Shown: positions 47,701 to 61,205, counted from the stretch's first letter. The stretch: DNA of 64,000 nucleotides from Chrysaora quinquecirrha (GCA_014526335.1 JACTAT010000010.1:2461943-2525942), one strand, 5' to 3'. Numbers and translations: made by a program. Notes: a model not told the origin generated them from the sequence alone.

Positions 47701-50700
47701 TCATAATTCCACCTTGTTACTGCCTGTGCCTCTAAGAGTATATGGCGAACAAAAGAACTCCTGGAGTGATTGGCCAAGCTGCTAAGTCAGTGTCCGTTAG
47801 GCAACAGAAGTTGAGCTTGGTCATGTGAAGTCAGTATCTGGATCGATGACTAAACAAACTCACTCCACCGTCCTTCGAAAAGGACGTTAAACTAGGGTCC
47901 TGTCCCATGCCTAGATGCGGCATGCTTAGTAGGCCTAAATTAGCTGAAAAAGCTTGAAATAACTGCCTACTCAAAAAAATAAATTAATAAAAGTACGATG
48001 CTTCCTCTGACACTGATACGATACTGAAATTCTCTCTTTATTAGGCGAGGCCGCTGAAGGCATCTCAACCACAGAATGCAACAGGAAATGGAGGTACCAC
48101 GAGCCCAGTTCCTCCGCCCCCTAGAACTGGGAAGCTTCCCCCAATGTCTGCAGATTTGAATAAAAATCAAACTGAAGAGATCCTTAATGCCATCCTACCA
48201 CCAAGGTAAAATATTTTCATATTTTTTCTCAAATGCTCAATGTTTGGTGCATGTTGATCATGATAATGATATAGCAGCGTAAGAGGTTATCATTATGGTC
48301 GCATCACATGCTCACGCCTGGCGACGGCAGTGCTGGCACCGCGGGGTTCTACTGGAGGCCCCACTTTTCTCAAGGATCAATATCATGGTTCATCTAAATT
48401 TGACGAAAAAATGTTGGAGGGAGAGATACCGAAACATGGACGAAAAGGAACTTAAAAAAGACAGGTTTTAATTTTGCGGTGTTTTCCGACACTCAAGGGT
48501 CACGTTCCTTTAGATGTACACGAAGCAAGCAGCAAGCCCCCAGACCCCCAATGTTTACCTCGCTCGCATGCCATCTCACTATATGGTGGTTGTCGCTGTC
48601 CCAAGCGACCGGAGTACCAAAGTAATGGAAACGAACCGTAGTTTAACATGGTAAAGTAAAATCAAGATGCATATTTAACGGAGAAGTCACTGGACGGACT
48701 AATTCTACAGTTCTTATTCCTCCTGACTCTGACTGACTCTTCCGTCAGTTAAAAGTCAAACCAACAGTAGAAGAACATAATTGCTATCTTCTTGCTCTAG
48801 GGAATGGACAGAAAATGGGCAACTTTGGATCCAACAAGTATCAAGCACCCCAGCAACGCGTCTTGATGTTGTCAACCTTCAGGTGAGAAAAAGAGTCAAG
48901 TATTACGTTGGTTCATCGTTACGTTGCGTTCTCCGTCTTTACATTCTTGTTCTATGAGAACCAGGAAATTTTAATGGAGGGTGGCTACTCTTAGGTTTTG
49001 CCTTTTTTGGGTTTTGCGTTCTTAACCTGTGCTTAATTCTTCGGTTACTGACAGTAATATTTTTCAGTGAGTGTGTTGGGTGCTACTGATGTGTGTGAAA
49101 ATGCAGCTTGCTTGCATATTTTTTAGCAGCAAAAGCACGAGATTTTTAAGAGATATATAAGATTGAAAAGATTTGTTGGATTTATGTAGATGTATCGTCA
49201 AGGTGTACGAGATTTATACCCTTCGATACCAATAATCTGTTCTTGTATCGAGTCGTGACAAAATGTAAGGTTACCAAATTACAAAAGAGTAATGAGATCT
49301 CATATATGTATCAAGGCTGTGTGCTTTTCTGTTTTGATCATTATTTGTTTTTTTTTCTAGGAGCAACTTGATATGCGCCTGCAACAAAGGCAGGCAAGGG
49401 AAACAGGAATTTGTCCAGTCAGAAGAGAACTATACTCACAATGTTTTGGTATGTTTTATGGCATTGACTTTGAGAAAAACATCATAATCGCCTTTTGATA
49501 ATGTTCTAGGGGCTTGTTACTTTTCTCTCCTAGCCCCAAGCCTTCCCTTTTTCCTCTCGTTCTGAGAAATGGCCCCTTTCAGGGTCGTTGCAGGGTTTGG
49601 GAGGCTGAGCCCAGAATAATTTCATCGAATTCTATTGTTTTTGGATATAACTTCAATTCAATTCAATTCAATTTCATTTGTAAAACACACAATTAATGTA
49701 TAAGATACAAATTAAAGCAAAATAATGTGTTTTACGCGACCCAAGAAAAGCCGGGCTTATCAGGCTTGGGCCGCTAAATTAAAGTTATAATAAAGTTACA
49801 AAACAAATCTAAGTTTCTGTAAAAAAAAATACAAGAGAATACCATCAACTCTGGTTAACTAGAGCTTAGTTAACACAAGCTATATAAACCTAGACACTTT
49901 TCTATTGTTCCTGTTGTTTCAGCCCCTCCCCCCCCAAATTTTTCTCTTCCTCTTTCTGTACAAACAAGAAATTACCAGTAAATGTTCCTTCGAAGAGACT
50001 CAGGTATCCCTATTTCAAAATTGCGAAAAATAACGGAAATATCGCTTGAAGGACATACTCGAAGGACAAGCTTGTGGCGTCTAATACTCCTCAGAGTGTA
50101 AATTTCGGAAACAGACCGAAACAATTGACTAAGGCGCAATTATACCCAGATGCGAATAGAAATGCACCAATCAGAAATTGAAGCCGAATCGGCATTGTGT
50201 TTTAAGCACCAATCAACTTGCGGGATACAGAGCAAAGACCAATAGAATCAACTGAAGAATCCAAGCGAGAAAACGAATTCTTTCTGTCTACACAGAACCG
50301 GCCTTTTGGTTTTGATGTAGACAGATTCCAAAACCCCTAAGTGAAACAAAGATCTTGCTTTGCCAATGATTCTGAAACAATCCTCGCTGTAGTTTTCGGC
50401 ACAAAAAGCTTGCGGGATACAAACTTGATTCTTCAATTAATTCTATTCGTCTTCCCGCTGTATCCTGCAAGTCCTGGTCTGAATCCCGTCTGGTGTGGTA
50501 TATGCCACTCGTGAAAAAATCTATCCCAGTGTTTGCCGTTTAGGTAAACATTGATCAATCAGATATTTGCATATTTTCATTTGTTTCATTTTTTGCATTG
50601 TAGATGAGCTCATTCGACAAGTTACTATAAATTGCGCAGAACGAGGGTTGCTGTTGTTGCGAGTGAGAGATGAGATCAGAATGACTATCGCTGCTTACCA

Positions 50701-52456
50701 GACGCTTTATGAAAGCAGGTTTGTGCCTTAAAAATAAACTAGAATTTTACCCAGTACTTTCATTATCCATACCTTCACTATGTCCATACACTGTCTATTC
50801 GGTTTGTGTGTTTATCCTTAGGCCCTGGTCACACGATAAAAAGTGTTAGTCAAACATTTTAAATTTGCTTTACAACAAATGTTTGACCGTTTGGCTACGT
50901 TCAAAAACATTGCTGTCCAACATTGTGGAACAACGAAGTCATTGCTAATACGCAAGAATGCCTTGTTGCTAAGCATTGTTGCTAGGTACCGAAATGTTAC
51001 TAGTCTTTTAAGTTTGACAATAACTAAAGAAATGTTTGACAAGCAATGTTGGAAAGGCGGCCAAACGTTCAAACATTGCTTGACAAGCAAAATTTGTGGA
51101 TGATGTTTTTAAAAAAGTTCAAAATCATTTTCGTTGGGTGAGCTACCGCTCAATACTTCATTTCGACTATCAAATTTAAATTTTGGGAACTGATCAGTAG
51201 CACAGAAAAAGCAATTTGAATATTCTTTGGATAACTTGCAACGAGCCAACCTTCTATTCAGTTATGAGATCCTTAAACGATTATCCAGGGTTTCTTTCTA
51301 GAGTAGAATGTCACTCGGAACACAAAATGCTTGTTATATCATCAAATGATCACCCATCACCGTTTTCTTCGAATTGTATTTTTATCTTTTTTATTCAATC
51401 ATCCTTGTTTTACTAGTGTCGCTTTTGGAATGCGAAAAGCACTGCAAGCTGAACAGGGAAAATCTGATATGGAAAAGAAGGTAATTTTTTCCACTTTTTA
51501 ATTCTGCTTATTATAATAATTCGTACACCTATTGCTCAAAAGCTAATCAGCTTCTTCTCTTTCTTTTTCCCGATCTGCGTTTTCAGCACGCGCCCTTTTC
51601 AACTTCTTTTTAGATTCAAGAGCTTGAGGATGACAAACGTGACTTGGAACGACAGGTAAACGAGCTGAAAGCGAAATGCGAGGCTATAGAGAAAAGAGAG
51701 GCTGAGAGAAGAGCGATTGAAGAAAAGAAACATGCAGAAGAAATACAATTTTTGAAAAGAACAAATCAGCAACTCAAGGTAAATAGTTTTTCAATTGTTA
51801 TTGTCATTGTCAATGTTTTATCATTAGTTGTCAACATTTTATTATTAACTATCAATATTTTATTGTCAATATTCATTGTCATTGCAATTGTCAGTATCAT
51901 TGACATTTTCAAGTCATGTTATTGTTATTGTTATTGTCATCGTGATTGCTATTGTTGTTCTTGGTACAGTATTTTTATTGTTATAGGTATTGTTATTGTT
52001 ATTGTTATTGTTATTGTTATTGTTATTGTTATTGTTATTGTTATTGTTATTGTTATTGTTATTGTTATTGTTATTGTTATTGTTATTGTTATTGTTATTG
52101 TTATTGTTATTGTTATTGTTATTGTTATTGTTATTGTTATTGTTATTGTTGTTATTTTCATCGTTATTGATATTGATATTGATATCGATATTGATATTGA
52201 CATTGATATTGATATTGATATTGACATTGATATTGATATTGATATTGATATTGATATTGATATTGATATTATCGTTGTTATTGCTATTGTCATTGCCATC
52301 GTTCTTGTTATTGTTCTTTGCTATTGCTTTTGCTTTAACAATTGTCATTGTAACTATTGTTGTCCATGTCATTGTTGCAGTTTTCTTTCAAATGATTGAA
52401 TTTCTTTCAAATTTCAGACCCAGCTTGAAGGGATAATCGCACCAACAAAGAAATGA
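43394..52456 (+). CDS. DNALI1: Axonemal dynein light intermediate polypeptide 1 (p28)
   Basis: p28-type light chains bind single-headed inner-arm dynein heavy chains in ciliary and flagellar axonemes. Eight exons: 43394-43474, 48045-48205, 48801-48882, 49361-49448, 50604-50718, 51417-51480, 51614-51778, 52418-52456. All are GT-AG with consistent phases, giving 264 residues, close to the human length. The start MIPPSASLVKYDNPVLVSRN is typical of the family. The core ILNAILPPREW, LWIQQVSSTP, ETGICPVRRELYSQCFDELI and RVRDEIRMTIAAYQTLYESS is nearly invariant in animals. A C-terminal coiled coil spans about residues 190-255, ending LEGIIAP. Intron 1 (4.6 kb) holds a CAA repeat and MITE fragments. 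Intron 7 is mostly hexanucleotide repeat. No frame errors were seen. Confidence 0.97.
44666..44711. repeat. CAA trinucleotide microsatellite
   Basis: About 15 consecutive CAA units in DNALI1 intron 1. Confidence 0.95.
45420..45870. repeat. Probable MITE family D copy (degraded)
   Basis: The right part reads TTTTTTAAGTATGTCCAGAA, then GTTACCGCCATTGCTCGCAA, like the family D right terminus. A reversed counterpart (TTGCGAAAAACAGCAGAAAG) lies near 45769. The interior includes ACCCCTTAGAGTATCAATCA, comparable to the ACTCTGAGGAG block. DNALI1 intron 1. Confidence 0.45.
50010..50480. repeat. Probable MITE family D copy (degraded)
   Basis: It starts ATTGCGAAAAATAACGGAAA, ATATCGCTTGAAGGACATAC and contains ACTCCTCAGAGTGTAAATTT and ATTATACCCAGATGCGAATA, which match the interior of the family D copy at 19.9-20.1 kb in reverse. 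DNALI1 intron 4. Confidence 0.5.
50819..51105. repeat. MITE family A copy
   Basis: It begins AGGCCCTGGTCACACGATAA and contains AATGTTTGACCGTTTGGCTA, TTGACAAGCAATGTTGGAAA and CCAAACGTTCAAACATTGCT. DNALI1 intron 5. Confidence 0.65.
51920..52275. repeat. TTATTG and TATTGA hexanucleotide microsatellites
   Basis: About 28 near-perfect TTATTG units (to about 52150) pass into TATTGA/TATTGACATTGA units (to about 52270). They fill most of DNALI1 intron 7. Asn-only, Leu-only and Ile/Val-only frames on the two strands come from the repeat. Confidence 0.97.
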
Positions 52457-52631
52457 GAACTCTGTTGAACTTGTAACTATATTTTGCATTTATTTTATTT
52501 TTGGTTCAAACTTATGTACGTTAATGTTAATACCATTATATCTGAATTCCGTGTTCATTGTCAATAACCGTTATTATTTTCCATATGCTAATTTGCATAC
52601 CGTATTTCCTCGAATAAGCGTCGTCTCAGTC

Positions 52632-53175
52632 TTAGGCCCTGGCCAAACGATCAAACATTGTTGATCCAACATTTTAAATTTGCGCCTGTCTCAAATATTT
52701 GAGCGTTCGGCCACGTCTAAAAACATTGCTCGTCCAACATTTTTATGGTTTTTGACAAACTGCAACAGCCTGCAACAAGGCGCTCGTGCTTGTGCATTAG
52801 CAATAACGTCGTTGCTGGACAGCAATGTTTTGGGACGTGGCCAAACGGTCAAACATTTGTTGTAAAGCGCATTTGAAATGTTGGCCAACAATGTTTGTTT
52901 GGCCTTAGGCCCTCACCAAACGATCAAACATTGCTGGTCAAAGATTCGAGATTTACTTTACATGCAATTTTTGACCGTTTGGCCACGTCACGAAACATTG
53001 CTTCTCAAGCAGAATCGCTTAGCAATGTTTTTGAAAAGCTCACAAACATTGTATGCTTGTGTCAAGCCAAAAATATTTGACGAGCAATGTTTTGTGATTT
53101 GGCCAAACATTTTGTTTGAAAAGCAAACTGTAAATGCTTGACAAGCAATCTTTGATCGTTTGGTCAAGGCCCCGC
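52632..53175. repeat. Two abutting MITE family A copies
   Basis: Copy one, about 52634-52905, has left end AGGCCCTGGCCAAACGATCA. Copy two, about 52906-53172, has left end AGGCCCTCACCAAACGATCA and right end TTTGATCGTTTGGTCAAGGC. They lie head to tail with essentially no spacer, just downstream of DNALI1. Confidence 0.75.
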
Positions 53176-53176
53176 C

Positions 53177-54780
53177 TTAAGCTTCCGTATGATACATAAA
53201 TGGAATAAGATCTGGTTGCTTAGGAACATTTTCCCAGCATTCATTGCGTGGAGCAGTGTCGGCCATCTTTTTCGTAAGAACAGTTATTCCATTGAACTTT
53301 GTGTAATCGTAAATGGGCAATTACTTCCTCTCATTTCTAAGATTTCCTTCTTAAACGTCATTATCAAGAAGTTATGGAATTAAGAAGGCCAAAATGTGTT
53401 TAATAAAACTCTTTGAAATAAGTGTATAATATCTTATGTTAAGTTGTTTTCATATTTTGCAGTCAGTTATCGATTATTAGAACTCTGGTTGGATAACTTA
53501 CTGTTTTTTTCATTCATACTGCCAGTGGCGAAACGGAGACACTCAGGCGCTCAGGTACCTTAGAAATTTAGTAGGTAGGTCCCTTATGTAGGACCCCATA
53601 TCGAAGTGAAATCTACGAGGGAATGAGGTTCGGAGTAGTGGTAATATGAAGAAAAAGCACTTAAATACTTCGAGAAAATGTCAAGAATATCTGCGGTATG
53701 GCCAAAGAGCGCACAATATGAGAATTTTTTGGGGGCCCTGTTGGTCGGGAGCCCTTAGTAGTTTTTGCTTAGTTCTTGAACTTGAAAAAAAACTGCATTT
53801 AAACTTTTCTTAAACTTAAACTACATTACCCCACTGTCATACTCCCTTTCTGTGTTGAGCAAGCCAGACAGTCTCTCTTTAATAACACAAAGAGGCTTTT
53901 AAGCGAACAAACATCTCCCTTTGCTGCTGAAAATTCAGTAAACTTGATATTTGATGTAAACATGGGAGCGAAAGCTTGTTCAGAAGGAAAAAAGCTTAAA
54001 AGCAAAGGCCCTAATGCAGATACTTGTGGCACTCCTAATCACCTTCCAACTACTCTCTTGTTTAAAACTTCCTGTGAAGTTTACTCTTTCACACACCTTT
54101 GAATTAAAATAAAAACAACTTTTCTCGAAGGCTGTTGCTAAAAGACATGCCAGGGATGTGTTTTTTAATCAATTGATTTGTATAGGGAAATTTTGACGAG
54201 AAGCCATTTTGATTGCGCGAGATTGCGCCGAGTCTGCGCAGATTGAGATTTCTAAGCTCTTGCAAAAATAAAGTGATTCTCCAAGAAGCACATGCAGAGA
54301 GAAAAGCAGTCTTTTTTCTTTCTTCGAACTTTTCCAAATTTCCCATTTTATTATTTGATTAAATTTGTCTTCTGTGTGTCTGTAATGTAATCTGAACACT
54401 CCCACGATCCAGGAAGCTAACAGTGGACGCCCTATGTTTATAGACTGAAGTATCGACTACATTGCTTGATTACAGCCTGAAAGGATCAAAATAATTTGAA
54501 CTAACCAAGACATCAAAAAACCTATGATTTATTGGTTTGACCTGAGATTGGGAATCGACAATTTTATAACAATTTAGTAGTCGATAAACACTAAACAGAT
54601 ATGCTATCGAGAATGAATCAAAGTTAAAGAATAAATCCAAAAATATTTCCCATATATGATGTATCATGTTGACATGACAAGTTCTCTTTCCTTGAAAAAT
54701 AGAAAATTGTCTTATTTTCTTACTTAGGTCAAATTAGAAATAAGTCTTTTTAGCTTGAAAAGTCGATATCTTTAATTTGA
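53177..54780. other. Intergenic, nothing recognised
   Basis: AT-rich sequence with an AATAAA at about 53401 that could end the DNALI1 transcript. No supported gene or repeat family. Confidence 0.35.
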
Positions 54781-55560
54781 GAGGGCGTTTTCTGGGCGTT
54801 TGAAAGGAAGAAGAGGCGTTTGAAAAGAAACTTTTCGTTTTTGGAAATTTACTTTCTCCTAATTTGGACACATTCTTTCACATCAATAGCTGAATCGAGT
54901 TTCTATATGGAAGGCTGCTTTGATGACCAAAGTTCCTTGTTTGGAAATATCCCTTTGTTTGGAAGAAGAACTATCTTTGTTTGGAAGGGTAGTTCTACAT
55001 TTGGAGAGAGATGAACCTTTACTTAGAATGAAGTTCTCCTTATTTGTGCAACGAACTTTTCCATATCTTTAAGTATCGCAGACTGTTCTCTTGACTTAAT
55101 AACAGTTTCGTTTAAATGCAAACCTTATATTCTATTTTCATACCTGATGTCTCTTCCTGCAAATATCAGTCTTTTGAGATCAGCTCTTGTATCTACAAGA
55201 GCATTTCTTATATGGTGATTGTTGTTTCTTAATTTGGACATATCTCTTAATCTTGTCGCAGCTTGCCTCTTTATTTGGTCATATCTTTTCTTTCCTTCTT
55301 CTTTATTTGGAAATATCTCTTAATTTTATGGTATGCCTGCTTTCTGTCTTGATGCTTCGCGTTGATGCCTTATATTTATATGGAAAAATATTTCTGTTAT
55401 TTTAGGATCTTTCCTTATTTGGACATACACCTTATTTGGGAACAAACATGACGATAACAATGAAAATAACAATAACAATGACAATGACTTTTCCTTATTT
55501 GGACATACACCTTATTTGGGAACAAACATGACTAAATTTGGATAAATGGTGCCTTAATGT
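54780..55560. repeat. Degenerate TTATTTGGACATA minisatellite with an 80-bp duplication
   Basis: Variants of TATTTGGACATA/TATTTGGAAATA recur more than ten times. The 39-bp phrase starting TTCCTTATTTGGACATACAC occurs at 55411 and again at 55491. The spacer includes a short AATAACAATGAC repeat. Confidence 0.6.
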
Positions 55561-57263
55561 TTCTCTTGATTCTGGAGGATCCTGTCTGTCTGATTTTATT
55601 AATTGGTAAACCTTTTTCTCTTAAAACATCATAGGCTCTTATCTCCAAGAAGGGATTCTCATGGGCATGTTCCCTGCAAAATTTAACTTTAATCTTCGCC
55701 CCGTCGCCAAGGACTTTGAGTGAAATACTTTGGTAGGAGGGTTAAGGAGTTTTAATGTTACGACAAGCCAAAAAACCAGTTTGGGTGTTACCGTGACATT
55801 GGCAAAACCTTGCTTGCCTCGCCCAGGTTTTTATCGAGGACGTTTTATCAGATATTTCCTGAATCGTTGAATAACCTATAAATATGTTTGATAAATGCAA
55901 TTCGGATGGTTTTTATTTTACGATAAATGCGTTTATTAAGAGTTGGATTACGATATTTCCGTAGGGTGGAAGATTGCTAAATGGTTGTGGCAAGCAGCAA
56001 ATTGGCCCTCAATAACATGGATAACAAGAGATTAACGAGGGCAAGTGCAGTATTTTTGGAAAATAGATTATTCGAGCGGATACAAGGATATTAGCTATAC
56101 ACGAATGACGAAGGCCAAGTTTTGAGCATCCTACTGGGGACTTTCCGGGTGTAGCAACACCCATGGAGGTTCTTCAACTGGTTGGTAAAAGTACGAGGTG
56201 ATCAAAGGAAGGCTGAACAAATTTCAGTTACTTGTCCCTTGATCAGTCTCTGCATGCTTACTCTATGCGAGTCATGAATGAAATAACCATGTGAGAGAGA
56301 GAGACAGTAGGAAAAGTAGGTACTACCTAGGTACAGTTTGAGAAACCCTTACAAAAATTTCAGAAAATCTAATACTCCAAGTTGAAGGCAATTTTTCTAA
56401 TCAGAAAAATCCATCATAGAGACCTTAAAAAATCCCATAAGCTTTCTAAGAGATTTTCTTGAACCCCCTGCACGGAAATTTGAAATCTGGAACAGATGAT
56501 GACGTAGAAGCACTGAGGATCTTGGAGTCTGGAACTAGTGCCAATCCCTTTTGGCGGGATAGAATGAAACCATTTTGTGTTGTTTGGTTCTTTCTTTTGG
56601 ATTTCTGAATTTCCAAACTCTTCTTCTTGATTTGATTTTGAGCTCAGTTCCTAACAAAATGAATTAAAAAGTAAGTATGAAATTATGAATGCTTTGCTTT
56701 CGACTATTTTTTGTGAAACACCTGAATTTTTAGGCAATGAAAAGCTGTAGCAACAAAAGAAGCTAGTGAGCTGGGATGTGTCTGCCTAGGCCCTGATAAA
56801 GGAAAGGTGGTCAACGCCTTACGCTCTTTAGGTCAGCTTTTATTCAAGGACTATTGCAACTCTAGTTTACTAACTTGTTGGATTTTCATTAATTTCGATT
56901 AATGTGGGACCAATATAGCAACATGCGTGAATTTTGATGCAATATTGAATTTGTGGGAATTTCAGCAACATTTTGTGGGATGCCTGTCTTATTGCAAATT
57001 AACCACATCACCACCCACTTTTAAAACGCTTGAAAACCGGATTATAAACCACATACCTACGAAAATTAGTTTTATTTGCGATTATTTTCTTTTGTTTTCT
57101 TATTTTGTTCAGATTTTGCCAGAACAAAAATAAAAAGAAATGCCAACAAATTATGAGAATTAGACAAAATGACAGAACTTTGGTGAACAAAATCTATAGA
57201 TCAACATTTCAGAAAACGAAAACCAAATTGCTCTTTGCTTCTGGCTGATCAAGAGGTTTAGCT
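55561..57263. other. Intergenic, nothing recognised
   Basis: No open frame with convincing splice context and no recognised repeat. Confidence 0.3.
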
Positions 57264-57541
57264 ACACACAGTTTTTTTATAAGCAACTCTGCTCGGGGCT
57301 AGTTAAAAAAGTTGCTTATTTTTGGACCTCTTATGGCCACCTTTTAGTAGCAAAAGTTGCTTAGTAGTTGCTTAATTTTTACTGTATATTTTTTGTCCTA
57401 AGAATAGTATAGAGGCCAAATAAACAGCAAAATTTGAAGTTATAGGTTTTTTCCCTGTGGTACTATACGTTGCTTAAAGTTTTAGGCCTTCTATATCTTG
57501 GTTGTTTATAAGCTGTTACTTATAAAAAAAACTGCGTGTAT
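57264..57541. mobile_element. MITE family E copy
   Basis: The left end TACACACAGTTTTTTTATAA, then GCAACTCTGCTCGG, is mirrored by the right end TTGTTTATAAGCTGTTACTT and ATAAAAAAAACTGCGTGTA. Related fragments containing TAGTTGCTTATTGACCAGTT lie in KDM1B introns near 24.38 and 32.17 kb. Confidence 0.6.
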
Positions 57542-59174
57542 GGGTTCAACATAGACTGTTTACACAAGACTGTTGAAAAGAATATCAGATTGGGAAGAAG
57601 GTTGAACAACAGAAAAGTGTTTGATGATGTGTAATGATTTTATGACATCATACTATTGTTTTGAAAATTATTGGGGGCCCCCCACTTCCGACAGCTCTGG
57701 TTTACATGTTACCCAATCTTCGCAAACAGCTAACACCAACAGCAACCCAACAGCTATCTGCTCAGAGCAGTTTGAGCGTCTAGCAATTCAACTCAATAAT
57801 AGGGATAATTACAACTGATATGATAAGTCTACGCGAGTCTAGGCTTCGAAAAATCGGTTGCTAGGACATTGTTACTGGTGTTGCTAAGCTTATTGAGGTT
57901 CTTTTCGTATTTGTCAGTCAGACTGATTTGATCAGTGACGCTGCGAGTTTTTCATGTTGCAGGCCCGTTGGAAGTGATGGGCTGGAGCTCCCATGAGGAG
58001 CCCTGATGTCATAAAATTATCACGTGGTCAATAAAAATTTCAACTGTTAAGCCCCCCCCCCCACCCAATCTGAGATTCCTTCCCATGAGCTTGTTTGACA
58101 ACTGAAGAATTGCAAAGTGTTGTGTTGCCAGGAATGTCCGGGAAATCTTTCGCTACGGCATGTCAGACTGGAATGCTCAAGCCTCAACACTCGGCCAAAG
58201 CTCATTCAACGCAATATATCGCGCTGACTGTTGAAAGTAAACGCAATTGAGAGGCTTAAAGACCCACCCTTCGATCATAGGACAAGCTTCTTGTCCGCTC
58301 AGCAATACCACCTTGAAATGCCGTTACATGCTTGCTGCCAACGTGCTTGATGCGCTAAGAATTGGCATCGGCACCATAACGATAGGCATTACGTGAAAAC
58401 CACGGTACGGTACCAAATTTTACACGTTTTCAAACGGGATTAGTCCACCACTAACGGAATGCTTGCACGATGTATGGGGAATTCTAAACAGCGATACCAA
58501 AGTAATCAACGTTTAAGTTGTTTGGTGATAGAGATGCTTGTCTGAGGTCAATGCTGATAAATGCCAACTTGCAAATTTGGTCAATTTTAAAATGCTTCAA
58601 TTAGAATTTCACCGCATTGATGATGTTTATTTAGGTGTTTACTTATCACGTTGGTCAATTCATCTAACATGTTGTTTATCTTTAATTTGTTAAAACCTCT
58701 TGTTAATCATTTGTATTTGTGAGGTCTCAGATGGAAACTAACTCATAGGCCTTCATAGGCAAGCATGGATTCCATACTGCAGTATAGCTACTTTCGTTTC
58801 AAGCCTAGCTGGCCTACGCCCACTTACAAAAGTTTATAATTTTTGCTGTTTTAGTTAGTACTAAAAGTTTCTTAAAGGTTTCCTAAAATGTTCTACTTCT
58901 TCATTAATGTGCAACATCGTTTGATAACCTGCAAGTTCCGTAAGTAAAATTGTACAAAAATTCAAGTAATACCAACCAAAATCAAGCCTAAATGTATTTT
59001 TTCCAATCATTTCGTCAGAAAATTCATTTCCAAGCATTCATCACCTGAAATAATGCTAGTTCAAGTAAATTTTGTAGGTTTAGAGAACTTCAAACACAGC
59101 TCCGACTTTAAAAGAGTTTTTGGGGAGGATAGGGGGTCATAAAAAGACAGGCAGAAAATGAGACTTGTGACTGG
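57542..59174. other. Intergenic, nothing recognised
   Basis: A C9 homopolymer occurs near 58050. No supported gene. Confidence 0.3.
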
Positions 59175-59290
59175 GGCCCCTGGCTCATCATCAAACATTG
59201 TTTGTCAAACATTTGGGATTAGCTTTGAAATACAAGCAATGTTTGACCGTTTGGCCGTATCACCACAAAGCATTGCTTGACATCTGGAAA
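59175..59290. repeat. MITE family A, partial copy
   Basis: It holds GATTAGCTTTGAAATACAAG and CAATGTTTGACCGTTTGGCC but not the right half. Confidence 0.55.
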
Positions 59291-59784
59291 CTGGCCTTTG
59301 TAGCAAGATAAGGTGCTGTGACGTCATGTGCTTAAGGTGTCAATGCGAAACGATGAATGCGTGTTAGCGATCTTTCTTGCACTCTCCGGGTTTATAGATT
59401 GTGATGGATTAAAAACAAGCTGCATAATTATTACAATATTCAATTAATATGTTGATTGCTGTGATGCTAATCGTAGAACAACATGATTTCTGCTGAGATC
59501 AAAAAATCCATTAACGATTAAAGAACCCGTTTTGCAGTATGCAGTGCAGGGTGTTAGTTTTGCATCATGTTTTTTCTTATGATGACGAATGTGATGTTTT
59601 CATCTCACAGCAAAAGTTGCTCACAAATGCCTTTAGATCTTTCTCGAACTGTTTCTTGACTTCAAAATTAACGCGAATATCAAATTTTCGTATAGCTGTA
59701 TTGACATGATTTAAAGATTGTAAAATAGACTAAACGATCAGGGAAAACATGGCTAAGTCTTTGCTCGAGGAAATTTAAGATATT

Positions 59785-60065
59785 AGGCTCTCGCGAAACT
59801 ATAAAAAATTGTTGGTCAAACATCTAAGCTCTGCTTTGACGAGCAATGTTTGACTGTTTAGCCACGTCACAAAACAATGGTGACAAGCAGAGTTTGCTCA
59901 GCAATGCTGCAAAAAACTTAAACAAAAACCATGGTATCAGGCAACAACATGTTTGACGAGCAATGTTTTGTGATGTGGGCAAATAGTCAAACACAAAGTT
60001 AAACATTGTTTGACAAGCAAATTTCAACTGTTTGAGAAACAATGTTTGATCGTTTGGCCAGGGAA
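59785..60065. repeat. MITE family A copy
   Basis: It contains CAATGTTTGACTGTTTAGCC and CAATGTTTTGTGATGTGGGC, and ends with AACAATGTTTGATCGTTTGG CCAGGG, the typical right end. Confidence 0.7.
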
Positions 60066-60118
60066 TTTTACTCATTCATATTCTGAGTGTGTTTGCTCGA
60101 CTCTTTCGTGTTATGTTT

Positions 60119-60298
60119 CTTACACGGTTTTTTTATGTAAGAAACCTAGCTAAAGCCTCACTAGTCAGAGTTTCTTAAGTTTTCTATTGTTTTTTATTGT
60201 TTTAAGAAACAAAAGAACAAATGAATCTGTTGTAATTTGCCAGAAACCTTACTAGTGGGCTTCTTATAAAGCGGTTTCTTATAAAAAATCGCGTACTG
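60119..60298. mobile_element. MITE family E copy (short)
   Basis: The left end TTACACGGTTTTTTTATGTA, then AGAAACCTAGC, is mirrored by TTTCTTATAAAAAATCGCGT at the right. An ACTAGTCAG/CTTACTAGTGGG inner pair is also inverted. Confidence 0.55.
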
Positions 60299-60714
60299 TA
60301 TTAAGGGTTTCCATACAAAGAAGCAAGTAGCCAATAAACAATAGTTCCACCATTTATTGCCTCCGACTCTCAAAGACGACAAGAATCACAACCACAAGCC
60401 TCACGTAAACTTGCATCATATGGGCGGCACGCGCGCTACGGCATTATTTTATCTTGATTTTCAAATGCTGTCTTGTTAGTTTTGACCTTGTAACATTTCA
60501 TTTACATTCTGATATCGAAATTAGCATTTCTGTCACACCATGGCATAAACACATTGACAAATAAATTAACCTTTCAAACATAATAAATTATGTTTCACAG
60601 CACAAAATGATGCGCTTTCTCTGCATGGTTCTTTCGTAGTATTTACCTTTACTTGTCACAAGTGAAGAATGATTACATGTTATTTAATGGTTATTATATT
60701 TGTGATTATGAATC

Positions 60715-61106
60715 TGATGATGATTATAATGATTGTGGTGATGATGATGATGATGATGATGATGGTGTGATGATAATGACGATGATGATGGTGATTATGA
60801 TGATGATGAAGATGATTATGATTATGAAGATAATGATGATGATGATGATGATTATTATTATTATTATAATGATCGATGATGATGATGCTTATAATGATGA
60901 TGATGTTTGTGATGATGATGATTAATATCTATAATGATGACGTACCCTTCGTACTCAGGGTAATGATGATGATGATCATGATGAGGGTTATGATGATGAT
61001 GATGATCTTGATGACGATTATAATGATGATGATGATAATGATAATAATGATCACCATGATGAAGATGATGACGACGACGATAATAGTGACGATGTTGATG
61101 ATGATA

Positions 61107-61141
<35 letters not shown>

Positions 61142-61205
61142 AAGGTGATGATGATTATGATGATGATGATTTTGCTGATCATCATGATCATTATGACAAT
61201 GATGA
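60715..61205. repeat. GAT trinucleotide microsatellite
   Basis: About 490 bp of imperfect GATGAT units with ATT and AAT interruptions. Asp/Met-rich frames are artefacts. Confidence 0.95.
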
